Of a stretch of 64,000 nucleotides of DNA, positions 1 to 10,714 are shown one piece after another. The position numbers were made by a program, and so were the translations under genes. This DNA comes from JBDSSS01 sp963764195 (GTDB lineage: Bacteria; Actinomycetota; Actinomycetes; Actinomycetales; Dermatophilaceae). Numbering within the stretch: position 1 is the stretch's first letter; each line of letters begins with the position of its first letter. The stretch covers positions 1,116,001-1,180,000 of the forward strand of contig CAVXRG010000010.1 of NCBI GenBank assembly GCA_963764195.1. Reading direction: 5' to 3'. The notes under the pieces were generated by a model. It was given only the letters and a program-made list of their open reading frames with translations, did not search any database and was not told where the DNA came from.

Positions 1-105
1 GTGACATGGCTCGACCGACGATCGGCCGTCATCGGCCAGGTCCCACTCATGGTCGTCATGGTCGTCTACACCCTCACCGGCCTGACGATCCTGTTCACCC
101 CCTGA
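1..105 (+). CDS. C-terminal fragment of a membrane protein (5' end outside window)
   Basis: An open frame enters at the left edge and ends at a TGA at 103-105. The 34 visible residues start with a polar Trp-Leu-Asp-Arg-Arg stretch and then run into one long hydrophobic segment rich in Val, Leu and Met, ending Leu-Phe-Thr-Pro. This looks like the last transmembrane helix of an integral membrane protein. The first visible codon happens to be GTG, but a 34-residue gene is unlikely. It converges on the CpaE-like gene, with only 15 bp between the two stops. The family cannot be named from this fragment. Confidence 0.5.
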   Translation: MTWLDRRSAVIGQVPLMVVMVVYTLTGLTILFTP

Positions 106-120
106 CCTGGGCCACCGACC

Positions 121-1539
121 TCAGGCCCTGACCTCGGCCGCCTTTCGCGGACGTCGGGCCACGCGTCCCCAGAAGGAGCGAGCCGTCACCTGACGGCCGG
201 GACCGGCCGGGACGAGCTCGTCGGCGAGGTCCGCGACCGCAGACCTCACGCCGGAGCCCGGGGCCTGCTCGACGACGGAGCGGCCGGCCAGCAGGCACGC
301 GTCGAGCACGGCCGGCTCGTCGGGCACGAAGCGCACCGTCTCGAGTCCGGCGAAGCGCCGGAGGGAGTCGGCGATGCGGGTCGCCGGGTGGGACCCGACC
401 GCTGCCGGCCGGACCCGGTTGACGACGACCACCGGCTCCGGGGAGGGGACGGTACCGAGCTCCTGCAGAGCCCGGACGAGGCGTTGCAGGGCGACCGGGT
501 CGGCCCCACCCACCGCGACGACCTCGTCCGCGCACGCGAGGGAGGTGAGGGTGGCCTCGTTACGGCGCGGAGCGGCCGTGTCGTAGCTCAGCTCCTCGTC
601 GTCCTCGAGGCAGAACCCGCAGTCGACGACGACGACCTCGACGAGCGAGCGGGACAGCTCGAGCACCCGCTCCAGCGGGGCGGCCCGCACCTCGGTCCAT
701 CGCTCGGGCTTGGGCATGCCGGTGAGCACTCGGAGCCGACCCGCGACGATCGGCGCCAACCGGGCCAGGCCGGCGACGTCGAGCGTGCCCTGGTCGGCGG
801 CGCGACACGCAGCCGCGATCCCCGGCGCCTCGTCGAGCAGCCCCAGGGACTGCGCCACGCACCCTCCGTAGGTGTCGGCGTCGACGAGGAGCACCTCGAC
901 GCCCCGGTCAGCCAGCTCCGCGGCGAGGGTGGTGGCGACCGTCGTGCGTCCGGGAGCGCCGGTCGGGCCCCACACCGCCAGCAGCCGGGCGCGCCGCGGC
1001 TCCCCCTCCCCGGGGTGGGAGTCCGGGCCATCCGTGGTCGTGGCTGTGGTCGCGCCTGTGGTCGTGGGTGTGGCCGTGGATGCCACGCCGGCCGCCCGGT
1101 CCGCTCCCCCTCGGGGCGGCGTCGGGTCTGCGTCGCCCAGGTCGTGGGCCTGACCGACCCCGTCGTCCCCGGTGGTGGTCGGCTCGGGATCGCGGCGGTC
1201 GCGGCCGAGCACGAGCGCGAACTCGGCGGCCGACGCCTCGGCGGGCAGCACCTGGGTGATCGACAGCTGGCGGAGCCGCTGCTCCGCCGCGTCGTCGGCG
1301 GCAGGGTGGAGGCCGACCACGCGCACGCCGTGGTCCCGCAGCCGGCGGACCACGCTGAGGTCAAGGCCCCGCAGGTCGGCTGAGACCACCGCCAGCTCCC
1401 CCACGCCGGCCTCCACGACCGAGACGAGCTCGGAGACGTCCGCGCAGCGGCGCACGACCGAGACCCCGTGCACCTGTCCGAGGGTGGCGGCGACCGAGGA
1501 CTCCCAGTGGTGGCTGAGGGCCGTGAGGACCTCGGTCAC
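121..1539 (-). CDS. CpaE/Ssd-like P-loop ATPase of the ParA/MinD superfamily
   Basis: The 472-residue protein has an N-terminal receiver-like region (about 1-115), a Thr/Pro/Gly-rich linker (about 118-182) and a C-terminal ParA/MinD-type ATPase domain. The P-loop reads GPTGAPGRTT (191-200), so it lacks the usual KGG-GKTT lysine pattern and has an arginine before the two threonines. It is followed by a Walker A' strand ending VDAD near 220-222. Such degenerate proteins are known as CpaE or Ssd (Rv3660c-like) and are associated with Tad secretion and septum-site control. The GTG start overlaps the stop of the SAF gene by 4 bp (GTGA), so the two are probably translationally coupled. The main tad operon lies 32 kb away. 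Confidence 0.75.
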   Translation of the reverse strand: MTEVLTALSHHWESSVAATLGQVHGVSVVRRCADVSELVSVVEAGVGELAVVSADLRGLDLSVVRRLRDHGVRVVGLHPAADDAAEQRLRQLSITQVLPAEASAAEFALVLGRDRRDPEPTTTGDDGVGQAHDLGDADPTPPRGGADRAAGVASTATPTTTGATTATTTDGPDSHPGEGEPRRARLLAVWGPTGAPGRTTVATTLAAELADRGVEVLLVDADTYGGCVAQSLGLLDEAPGIAAACRAADQGTLDVAGLARLAPIVAGRLRVLTGMPKPERWTEVRAAPLERVLELSRSLVEVVVVDCGFCLEDDEELSYDTAAPRRNEATLTSLACADEVVAVGGADPVALQRLVRALQELGTVPSPEPVVVVNRVRPAAVGSHPATRIADSLRRFAGLETVRFVPDEPAVLDACLLAGRSVVEQAPGSGVRSAVADLADELVPAGPGRQVTARSFWGRVARRPRKAAEVRA

Positions 1540-2198
1540 GGGGACGGCTCCAGCCTGGCGCCGGGGACGGGCACGAGCGTCAGTCGCGCGTCCGCGTCGA
1601 CCGCCTCGATGATCGTCTGCACCTTGCCCGCAGGCACGTAGAGCTGCACGGCGGCCGTGCCACTCGCGCCGAGGGAGCCCCCGCCCGCCGAGACCGCGGC
1701 GATGCCGGCGCCCTCCAGCACCCGCGTCGTCACCGGCGCCTCGTCCCGGGCGCCGACCGGTGCCTTCGGTGTGACGTAGACGTCGACCCGGGCGCCGCGC
1801 AGCAGGCCGGCGGTCGTCGTCGCGTCGGACCGCACCGTCACGCGCTGCACGGAGACCTCGTCGGCCGCGCCCACCGCCGATGCCGGGACGAGCTCACCCG
1901 CGCGGACGTCCCGCAGCAGGAACGCACCTTCGGGTGCGGGCCGGGACGCCGAGAGGTAGCCTGCGACACCGTCGTCGAGCCGGACGTCGGCGCGGACGAG
2001 GGACACGGCCGTGACGGGGTCACCGGCCACGAGGTCCGTCGCCGCGACGAAGACCGGGACGCGGTCGTCCGTGCTGGCGACGGCCCGCGCCCCCACTGCG
2101 GCAGCGAGCAGGACGAGGACGACCCCGATGACGAGCCGGCTGTCGTGCCACGACGGTCGCTGCAGGCGTCTCGCGGTCGGCTGAGCGATCACTGTCAT
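1536..2198 (-). CDS. SAF-domain protein, CpaB/RcpC-like
   Basis: The 220-residue protein has a cytoplasmic N-terminus, one transmembrane segment (about residues 22-42) and an SAF domain (about 47-110) with the typical VFVAATDLVAGDPV-like start. A C-terminal region follows in which an LRGARVDVYVT segment resembles the RcpC/CpaB periplasmic part. CpaB proteins work at the outer face of Flp/Tad pilus machines. The ATG at 2198 has a good upstream AGGGGA ribosome-binding site. It forms a two-gene operon with the CpaE-like ATPase, which supports a shared Tad-related role, although the other tad genes are elsewhere. Confidence 0.75.
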   Translation of the reverse strand: MTVIAQPTARRLQRPSWHDSRLVIGVVLVLLAAAVGARAVASTDDRVPVFVAATDLVAGDPVTAVSLVRADVRLDDGVAGYLSASRPAPEGAFLLRDVRAGELVPASAVGAADEVSVQRVTVRSDATTTAGLLRGARVDVYVTPKAPVGARDEAPVTTRVLEGAGIAAVSAGGGSLGASGTAAVQLYVPAGKVQTIIEAVDADARLTLVPVPGARLEPSP

Positions 2199-2444
2199 CG
2201 CCGGTCCCCTGATCTGGTCGCATCTGGTGGCAACGGGCGCCCCACGTCGGACACCCCCGCGCCCTCATCCTGCCGTAGCGACCCGTCCCGTGTCGGGGGT
2301 TCGCCCACCCTTGTGGAGAGCGCCGGGCCGCCGCCCACCGGCGGCCTAGGATGACCTCGTCCGGTCACCCGTCGTCGTGCGTGGGCGCCCCCTCCGGGGT
2401 ACGACCCTGTCACGACCCGCAGCGACCACATCGAAGGAGACAAG

Positions 2445-2672
2445 GTGGACCAGCGCTTCCTGCAGCTGACCGAGGTGTCCGAGATCCTCAACATCTCCTC
2501 GGCCCAGGCCTATGCGCTCGTGCGCTCCGGGGAGCTGCCCGCCATCAAGATCGGCGGCCGCGGCCAGTGGCGGGTCGAGCGCACCGAGCTGGAGAGCTAC
2601 ATCCAGCGGATGTACGCCGAGACCAAGTCCTTCGTCGAGTCCCACCCGTTCGGCGGCGCCGGGGAGGGCTGA
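2445..2672 (+). CDS. Small excisionase/BldC-type helix-turn-helix DNA-binding protein
   Basis: This 75-residue protein is almost entirely one MerR-like HTH domain (HTH_17 type). A helix-turn-helix occupies about residues 8-28 (LTEVSEILNISSAQAYALVR), and a beta-hairpin wing with GGRGQWRVER follows. It is chosen as real because a strong GAAGGAGA ribosome-binding site (2433-2440) sits 4 nt before the GTG start. A TAGGAT hexamer at 2346-2351 may be its -10 element. Proteins of this size regulate development or act as excisionases. With no integrase nearby, a housekeeping regulator is more likely. Confidence 0.85.
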   Translation: MDQRFLQLTEVSEILNISSAQAYALVRSGELPAIKIGGRGQWRVERTELESYIQRMYAETKSFVESHPFGGAGEG

Positions 2673-2686
2673 CCCCGCTCGGCCCA

Positions 2687-2714
2687 CCAACCCAGCACCA
2701 CCAACCCAGCACCA
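2687..2714. repeat. Two perfect tandem copies of a 14-bp unit
   Basis: The unit CCAACCCAGCACCA occurs at 2687-2700 and again at 2701-2714 without a mismatch. It lies in the short convergent gap between the HTH gene and the next minus-strand gene, just before a second tandem array. Confidence 0.9.
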
Positions 2715-2720
2715 CCGACC

Positions 2721-2780
2721 TCAGACTCGCCGACCTCAGACCCGCCGACCTCAGACCCGCCGACCTCAGACCCGCCGGAC
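2721..2780. repeat. Four tandem copies of a 15-bp unit carrying repeated in-frame stop codons
   Basis: Four 15-bp units (TCAGACCCGCCGACC and close variants) start at 2721, 2736, 2751 and 2766. The last overlaps the 3' end of the minus-strand gene. Read on the minus strand, every unit encodes Gly-Arg-Arg-Val-stop in the frame of that gene, so the stop codon is repeated in frame. Confidence 0.9.
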
Positions 2781-3308
2781 GAAGGCGATGGCTGCGAACG
2801 GGACGACGTGGTGGGCCACGACGTTGCCTCGGCGCCGGGGCACCTCGACCGGGTGCTCGGCCAGGTCGAGGTGGTCGCTCCCGACGACGTCGACCGTGCC
2901 GATCGTGACGCCGCCGTCCACGTCGACGAGCTCGACCGTCGAGCGGTCACGGCTGACCGCGCGCAGCGCCGCCCCGAGGCCGAACCGTCGGGCGACGGGC
3001 GAGGGGCCGACCGCCCGACCCCCGGGGCCGACGAAGGACCGGACCGCGGCGAGGGCGACCAGCACCGGTCGCCGGTTCGCGGTCTCGAGCAGGACCCAGT
3101 CCGGCCCGACGTCGACGAGGACGCCGCCGATCGGGCCGCCCGGCAGGCGCACCGTCAACGCAGCCCCCACGTCGGCGAGCAGCCGCGCGTGGAGGTCGAT
3201 GAGGGCCCGCTCGCGCCGGGTCCGGTCAGCGATCTCCCAGTGCAGGTCGCGGGCCTCGTCGGAGGCTGCCTGCCCCTCCAGGTCGTCGAACAACCGGTCC
3301 CACCGCAC
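2766..3308 (-). CDS. Conserved actinobacterial hypothetical protein
   Basis: The 180-residue protein has an N-terminal helical part (about 1-45, Asp/Glu/Arg-rich, probably coiled) followed by beta-rich segments with repeated hydrophobic strands such as GGVLVDVGPDWVLLE. This resembles a small-barrel domain. No catalytic motif or membrane segment is visible and I cannot assign a function. The GTG start has no ribosome-binding site but lies 6 nt after a TAGGCT hexamer, suggesting a leaderless mRNA. The 3' end runs into the 15-bp tandem array. Confidence 0.75.
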   Translation of the reverse strand: MRWDRLFDDLEGQAASDEARDLHWEIADRTRRERALIDLHARLLADVGAALTVRLPGGPIGGVLVDVGPDWVLLETANRRPVLVALAAVRSFVGPGGRAVGPSPVARRFGLGAALRAVSRDRSTVELVDVDGGVTIGTVDVVGSDHLDLAEHPVEVPRRRGNVVAHHVVPFAAIAFVRRV

Positions 3309-3314
3309 CCCGTC

Positions 3315-3320
3315 AGCCTA
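3315..3320 (-). promoter_or_regulatory. Putative -10 element (TAGGCT) for a leaderless mRNA of the 2766-3308 gene
   Basis: TAGGCT on the minus strand ends 6 nt before the GTG start at 3308 and no Shine-Dalgarno sequence is present. This spacing places the predicted transcript start at or very near the start codon. Confidence 0.5.
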
Positions 3321-3373
3321 GTGAGACCCGGCGTGGCGGACGGGCTTTTCATCCACAACAAGCGAACGCACTC

Positions 3374-3404
3374 TTGACCAAACGAAAGCAAACAGCCTTC
3401 AATA
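3374..3404 (+). promoter_or_regulatory. Putative promoter of the LysM gene
   Basis: An unusually AT-rich stretch (about 3350-3410) contains a TTGACC -35 element at 3374-3379. A weak -10 (TCAATA, 3399-3404) follows with a 19-bp spacer, just 6 nt before the ATG at 3411. No ribosome-binding site is visible, so transcription may begin at the start codon. Confidence 0.45.
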
Positions 3405-3410
3405 ACAGTT

Positions 3411-4295
3411 ATGGATGCTCACGAGGTCGCCCCGGTAGACGGACTCTTCCCCCGCCGAGGGGCCGCGGTCCGGTCCGCCGTGACCGCCGCAGCATTCCTC
3501 CTCGCGCTGCGGACCTTCGCGCTGCTCGCGGTCGACGCGTGGCCACTGGCCGACGGCCGGGCGGGCCGCGGCCTGACGGGCCCCTGGAGCCTCATGAACA
3601 CCTCCAGCCCCGACAACGTGCTCGGGGCAGGGCTGCTCTGGTGCGGGATCGCCCTGTCGGGTTGGCTCGCGGCCGGCGCCCTGCTCACGACGCTGTCGCT
3701 CGCACCGGGCGCGCTGGGTCGGCTCGGTGCGGCAGCCGCGGCCCGGGTCACCCCGGTCCTGCTGCGCCGAGTGCTCGTGGTCGGGGTGGGTGTCGGGCTC
3801 GGGACGGTGTCGCTCCCGGCGGGCGCGACCGCGTCACCGCGCCCGCCGGTCACGGCGGTCACGGCGGTCACGGCGGTCACGGCGGTCACGGAGGTCACGG
3901 GGGTCACGGGTGTCACGGCGGTGGTGAGCGCGGACTCGAGCGGGTGCCCGCCCCCAGCGGCAGCGGCGCCGCCCCCGGGCCCCGTGACCGGCGAGCCTCC
4001 CACCCCGGGCTGGCGTCCCACCCGTCCCGTGCCGTCCCACGACCCCGGCCCGGGAGGGGTGCTCACCCCGTCACCGCGTCCTCTCGCTGCCGCCCTCGAC
4101 GCGGTCACGGTCCGCCGCGGGGACACCCTCTGGGGTATCGCCACCGCCCATCTCGGACCCGGGGCGTCCGTCGGCGCGATCGCCCGGGAGTGGCCCCGGT
4201 GGTACGCCGCCAACCGCGCCGTCATCGGCGACGACCCCGACCTCATCCGGCCCGGCACCCAGCTGCGCCCCCCGCCCGACGGCTCAGCGACGTGA
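3411..4295 (+). CDS. Membrane-anchored LysM-domain protein with Val-Thr repeats
   Basis: The 294-residue protein has a hydrophobic helix at about 24-45, a second at about 75-100, a third at about 120-140, a (Val-Thr-x)n repeat tract (about 147-170), a Pro-rich linker and a C-terminal LysM domain (about 228-290: VRRGDTLWGIA through PGTQL). LysM domains bind peptidoglycan N-acetylglucosamine, so the protein probably links membrane and cell wall. The repeat tract is encoded by eight tandem 9-bp units. The stop overlaps the GTG start of the next gene (GTGA), indicating coupling to the Rv3235-family protein. Confidence 0.8.
   Translation: MDAHEVAPVDGLFPRRGAAVRSAVTAAAFLLALRTFALLAVDAWPLADGRAGRGLTGPWSLMNTSSPDNVLGAGLLWCGIALSGWLAAGALLTTLSLAPGALGRLGAAAAARVTPVLLRRVLVVGVGVGLGTVSLPAGATASPRPPVTAVTAVTAVTAVTEVTGVTGVTAVVSADSSGCPPPAAAAPPPGPVTGEPPTPGWRPTRPVPSHDPGPGGVLTPSPRPLAAALDAVTVRRGDTLWGIATAHLGPGASVGAIAREWPRWYAANRAVIGDDPDLIRPGTQLRPPPDGSAT
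3848..3919 (+). repeat. Eight tandem copies of a 9-bp unit (GGTCACGGC and variants)
   Basis: Eight consecutive 9-mers encode repeated Val-Thr-x triplets in the LysM protein. The unit length is a multiple of three, so copy-number change would lengthen or shorten the protein without shifting the frame. Confidence 0.9.
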
Positions 4296-4843
4296 CGCCG
4301 CAGCGGCGGGGGGCGCCACGAGCCGGTGCCCGGCCGGCCGCCACCGACGTGGGTGCGGCGTTCGGGGTCCGCCGCATTCCCCGCACCGCCCCGCGGATCA
4401 TCAGCGCCGACGAGGCATACAGCGAGCAAACCCCCTCGACTGAGCAGACCCTGGCGCTCGACTTCCGCATCTGCAATGACGAGGACTTCGGCCGGCAGCC
4501 GACCCGCACCAGCCAGCTCCCGGCCGCCCACCCCTTCGTCGCCAAGCTCGCCCAGGCCATCGTGGAGGTCGTGTCGGGTCAACGACCCGCGCCCCAGCTG
4601 GTCCGGCACACCTCACCCACCGTGTATGCCGTCGTCTCTCGGCGCGCCATGGTCGCCGCCCGCCGCCAGCCGAGCCGGGCCCGCCGGTCGGCCGTGGTCC
4701 GTCGCGTGCGGGTCTGCGAGCCGGCCGACGGCATCGTCGAGGCGTGCGCCGTCGTCGTCTGCCAAGGACGGGTCCGGGCCCTGGCGCTGCGGATGGAGGG
4801 ACTCGACGGACGCTGGCTGGTCACCGCCCTCACCATCGGGTGA
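4292..4843 (+). CDS. Rv3235-family protein (DUF6459)
   Basis: The 183-residue protein has a low-complexity N-terminus and a conserved C-terminal domain from about residue 70 (AAHPFVAKLAQAIVEVVSGQRP) to the end, including a segment reading LVRHTSPTVYAVVSRR. This matches my memory of the Rv3235 family found beside secA in actinobacteria. The biochemical function of the family is unknown to me. The start is placed at GTG 4292 because it overlaps the LysM stop codon (GTGA). The gene converges on secA with 17 bp between stops. Confidence 0.8.
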   Translation: MTPQRRGAPRAGARPAATDVGAAFGVRRIPRTAPRIISADEAYSEQTPSTEQTLALDFRICNDEDFGRQPTRTSQLPAAHPFVAKLAQAIVEVVSGQRPAPQLVRHTSPTVYAVVSRRAMVAARRQPSRARRSAVVRRVRVCEPADGIVEACAVVVCQGRVRALALRMEGLDGRWLVTALTIG

Positions 4844-4860
4844 GGGCGGTCCGGCACGGC

Positions 4861-7671
<2,811 letters not shown>

Positions 7672-7813
7672 CTGTGATCTCACTCCCGAAGAACGTCGGA
7701 GCGCCCGGGACGGGCGTCGTTGCCCGTGAGGGGTCACGGGACCTGCCTAGGCTAGTCGCTGCCCCGGCACCTCGACCAACGACCCGGCGGCGGTCGGCAG
7801 TTCCCCGCGGGCG

Positions 7814-9031
7814 TCATCCGGTCGGCAGGCTGACTCCCCCGTCGAGCCCGAGCCAGTGCGCCATCGACTCGAGCTCGGCGACGAGCGCCGGGCGCGCAGC
7901 CTCGGGGGCGCGCGGCTCCCAGGTGGTCCGGTGGCAGCGGAGCACTCCCGCGGCCCGGTCGGCCTTGAGATCGCAGCGCGCCACGAGGTCCTCCCCGTGG
8001 AGGAAGGGCAGCACGTAGTATCCGTGCACCCGTCGCTCGACCGGGGTGTAGATCTCGAGCCGGTAGCGGAAGTCCCACAGCGCCTCGACCCGTTCGCGCT
8101 GCCAGACGAGCGAGTCGAACGGGCTGAGCAGGGCCCGCGCCTCCACCCGGCGCGGGACGCGGGCCTCGGCATGGAGCCAGGCCGGCTTCCAGCCGGGAAC
8201 GGCGACGGGCACGAGCTCGCCGGCGGCGACGAGCGTGGCAATCGCCGGCCGCGCCTGCGCACGGGAGATCCGGAAGTAGTCGGCGAGGCAGCGTTCGGTC
8301 CCGATCCCGTGGGCGCGGGCCGCGATCCGGACGAGCCCGACGAAGCGCTCCGGGTCCTGCTCCGGGCCCGCGCGGTGCAGCCAGGCCCCCCGCAGGTCGC
8401 GTGGCGGCGTGACGTCGAGAGCGGCATACCGTCGCTCGAACGCGCCGGTGCGGCCCGCCGAGCTGATCCGCCCCGCCCAGAAGAGGTACTCGAGCGCCTG
8501 CTTGACCTCGGACCAGTTCCAGCCCCAGTGGTCCGTCGGTCGGGGGCGGTCGTGGGCGAGGGCCTGCTCGACCTCCCTCGAGGTCGACGGGCCGCGGCGC
8601 TCAACCTCCGCCTGGACGGCGTCGACGTAATCGGGCCGCTCGGCGAGGATCCGACGCATCGACCCCCAGGCCTGCTCCCCCGCCGCGCGCATCCGCGGCT
8701 CGAGCAGCGGCCAGGTCGCGGGCGGGATGAGACTGGCCTCGTGAGCCCAGTACTCGACGAGCCGGCGCGGCGCCCGGTCCCGGGCCCGGTCGAGAAGGGC
8801 GGTGTCGTAGGGCCCGAGGCGGGAGAAGAAGGGCAGGTACTGACTGCGAGCCACGACGTTGACGCTGTCGATCTGCACGACGCCGACCCGGTCGACGACG
8901 CGCTGGAGGTGACGCATCGTCGCGGTGAACGGTGCCGGTCGAGGGTCGAGGAACCCCTGCGCCGCGAGCGCGACCCGCTTCGCCTGCCCGCGGGTGAGGG
9001 TCCGGCTCGCGCCCCCGGCTCCCGGGGTCAT
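7814..9031 (-). CDS. YcaQ-family winged-helix DNA glycosylase
   Basis: The 405-residue protein has the HTH_42/YcaQ fold: an N-terminal segment LTRGQAKRVALAAQG, then RVGVVQIDSVNVVARSQ with the catalytic Q-x-D triplet at about 53-55, and later repeated winged-helix elements such as WPRLLEP and YFRISRAQARPAI-like stretches. Family members unhook interstrand DNA crosslinks. The QxD form marks the YcaQ/AlkX subgroup, while AlkZ has QxQ. The ATG start overlaps the stop of the response regulator (ATGA), so the two genes are co-translated, although no functional link is obvious. Confidence 0.85.
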   Translation of the reverse strand: MTPGAGGASRTLTRGQAKRVALAAQGFLDPRPAPFTATMRHLQRVVDRVGVVQIDSVNVVARSQYLPFFSRLGPYDTALLDRARDRAPRRLVEYWAHEASLIPPATWPLLEPRMRAAGEQAWGSMRRILAERPDYVDAVQAEVERRGPSTSREVEQALAHDRPRPTDHWGWNWSEVKQALEYLFWAGRISSAGRTGAFERRYAALDVTPPRDLRGAWLHRAGPEQDPERFVGLVRIAARAHGIGTERCLADYFRISRAQARPAIATLVAAGELVPVAVPGWKPAWLHAEARVPRRVEARALLSPFDSLVWQRERVEALWDFRYRLEIYTPVERRVHGYYVLPFLHGEDLVARCDLKADRAAGVLRCHRTTWEPRAPEAARPALVAELESMAHWLGLDGGVSLPTG

Positions 9032-9753
9032 TCGCCGGGTTCGATGAGCCGCTGGCGGACGGCATACATCGCCGCCTCCATCCGCGAGTGCATCTGCAGC
9101 TTGTCGAGGATGTTGCGGATGTGGTTGCGCACGGTGTTGTCGGAGATGAACAGCTCGGCCGCGATCTCGCGGTTGAGGCGGCCCCGGGCCACGAGGCGCA
9201 GGATCTGCAGCTCACGGTCGGTCAGGCGGGGCAGCTCGAGCACGGGAGAAGGGACGACCTCGGCAACCGTCGCCCGGTCGCTCATCTGGGCGAACTCGCT
9301 CAGCAGCTTGGCCGCCATGAGCGGGGAGATGAGCGAGTGGCCCTGGTGGAGCGCGACGATCCCGGCGGCAACCTCCTCCGGCGGCACGTCCTTGAGCAGG
9401 TAGCCGTTGGCGCCGGCCCGCACCGCCTCGAAGAGGTTCGCCTCGTCGTCAGAGCTGGTGAGCATGAGGATCCGTGCCGACGGGACGCGCTGGCGGATCA
9501 ACCGGCACGCCTCGATGCCGCCACGCTTGGGCATGCCGACGTCCATGACGATGACGTCCGGCAGCGTCTCCTCGGCCTGCGTCACCGCGGCCACCCCGTC
9601 GGCCGCCTCGCCGACCACCTCGAAGCCCTCCTCGGTGGCGAGGATGGTCTGCAGCCCACGCCGGTAGAGCGCGTGGTCATCGACGATGAGCACCCGGATC
9701 CGCTCGGTCGGACTCGGGTCGTCGGTCGGGGTCGCACGCTGCGTCGGGGGCAC
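9028..9753 (-). CDS. Orphan NarL/LuxR-family response regulator
   Basis: The roughly 241-residue protein has a receiver domain (about 19-140: IRVLIVDDHALYRRGL, phosphoacceptor Asp near 71 in VIVMDVGMPK, and a Lys in LLKDVPPEE) and a C-terminal LuxR HTH (LTDRELQILRLVARGRLNREIA... NTVRNHIRNILDKL). No sensor kinase is adjacent. The start at GTG 9753 is inferred from the receiver boundary. An upstream alternative at 9837 would add 28 unconserved residues. The gene lies between hpf and the DNA glycosylase gene and is separated from hpf by a strong hairpin. Confidence 0.88.
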   Translation of the reverse strand: MPPTQRATPTDDPSPTERIRVLIVDDHALYRRGLQTILATEEGFEVVGEAADGVAAVTQAEETLPDVIVMDVGMPKRGGIEACRLIRQRVPSARILMLTSSDDEANLFEAVRAGANGYLLKDVPPEEVAAGIVALHQGHSLISPLMAAKLLSEFAQMSDRATVAEVVPSPVLELPRLTDRELQILRLVARGRLNREIAAELFISDNTVRNHIRNILDKLQMHSRMEAAMYAVRQRLIEPGE

Positions 9754-9825
9754 GGGGCCATCTTGGCAAAGATCACCGACACCGTGTCGGGCCCGCGGCG
9801 CTCGAGCCCACGAGGGTGACGGGAA

Positions 9826-9863
9826 CCGGCCACCCACCCCCCCGGAGGGGTGTGGGTGGCCGG
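9826..9863 (-). terminator. GC-rich hairpin after hpf
   Basis: An inverted repeat with arms CCGGCCACCCAC and GTGGGTGGCCGG, plus a C-rich/G-rich inner stem, lies 15 bp beyond the hpf stop. It has no long U-run. It probably limits transcription from hpf into the response-regulator gene. Confidence 0.7.
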
Positions 9864-9878
9864 CGCTGCGGGGAGAGG

Positions 9879-10508
9879 TCAGGCGGTCGCGGCGACGTCG
9901 TTGTCGGTCTCGAGGTGGAGCACCCCGTAGCTCCAGCCACGGCGGCGGTAGACCACGCTGGGGCGGTCGGTGTCGGCGTCATGGAAGAGGAAGAAGTCGT
10001 GTCCGACGAGCTCCATCTCATTGACGGCGTCCTCGAGCGACATCGGTGCGGCCGTGTGCACCTTCTCCCGGACCTCGATCGGGGAGTTGCCGACGGCGCC
10101 GAACCGCGTGAGGTCGGCGTCGTCGGGCTCGTCCGTCGCGGTGGTGCTTGGCTCATCGCCAACCTCGGATCGGGCCGTGGCGTGGCCGACGGACTCGGGG
10201 ATGCGCCGTCCTCGACTGACCTGCCGCTTGTCGTGCATGCGACGAAGCCGTTCCATGAGCTTGTCCGCGGCCGCGTCGAGCGCGGCGAACTTGTCATCGA
10301 GGCAGGCCTCGGCGCGGATGACGGGTCCCTTGGCATGGCACGTGATCTCGACCCGGTCGGACCCCCGCGCCACGCGCTCATGGGTGACGACGACGTCGAT
10401 GCGGTGCACCTTGGGTGCCAGTGAGGGGACCTTGGCCAGGCGCTCGCCCAGCTGCTCTCGGAAGCGGTCGGGAATCTGGACGTGCCGTCCAGTGACGACG
10501 ATCTCCAC
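9879..10508 (-). CDS. hpf: Long-form ribosome hibernation-promoting factor
   Basis: The 209-residue protein has the N-terminal HPF/RaiA domain (about 1-110: VEIVVTGRHVQIPDRFREQL, with VEITCHAKGPVIRAEA), an acidic linker, and the C-terminal dimerisation domain (about 150-205: PMSLEDAVNEMELVGHDFFLF ... SVVYRRRGWSYGVL). Long HPF pairs 70S ribosomes into inactive 100S dimers in slow growth. The GTG start at 10508 is set by a perfect AAGGAGGA ribosome-binding site 5 nt upstream. The order secA, hpf, comF, lpqB is the same as the M. tuberculosis Rv3240c-Rv3244c block as I recall it. Confidence 0.95.
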   Translation of the reverse strand: MEIVVTGRHVQIPDRFREQLGERLAKVPSLAPKVHRIDVVVTHERVARGSDRVEITCHAKGPVIRAEACLDDKFAALDAAADKLMERLRRMHDKRQVSRGRRIPESVGHATARSEVGDEPSTTATDEPDDADLTRFGAVGNSPIEVREKVHTAAPMSLEDAVNEMELVGHDFFLFHDADTDRPSVVYRRRGWSYGVLHLETDNDVAATA

Positions 10509-10714
10509 GTTTTCCTCCTTGATCGAACGGATTTTCCTGGTAAGAGTCCAGGCCCGGGAAAGACCCGCGTGTCGCCTCGGCACCATCCCCTCTCGCTCGA
10601 TCAGCCCGGACGCGAGGACCACGATCGGCCTGTCACCCCCGGCGGGGCTTCCATCTCCGACCCTACTTCGGGGGGCCCGGCCTGGGAAGGCGAAAACGGC
10701 GAAACGGACCGATC

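Noticed and set aside
3374..4291. An in-frame upstream extension of the Rv3235-family gene
   Set aside because: The frame is open through the LysM gene but low-complexity. The GTG overlapping the LysM stop is the sensible start.
9754..9837. Upstream start for the response regulator
   Set aside because: The added residues are not receiver-like and would run into the hpf terminator hairpin.
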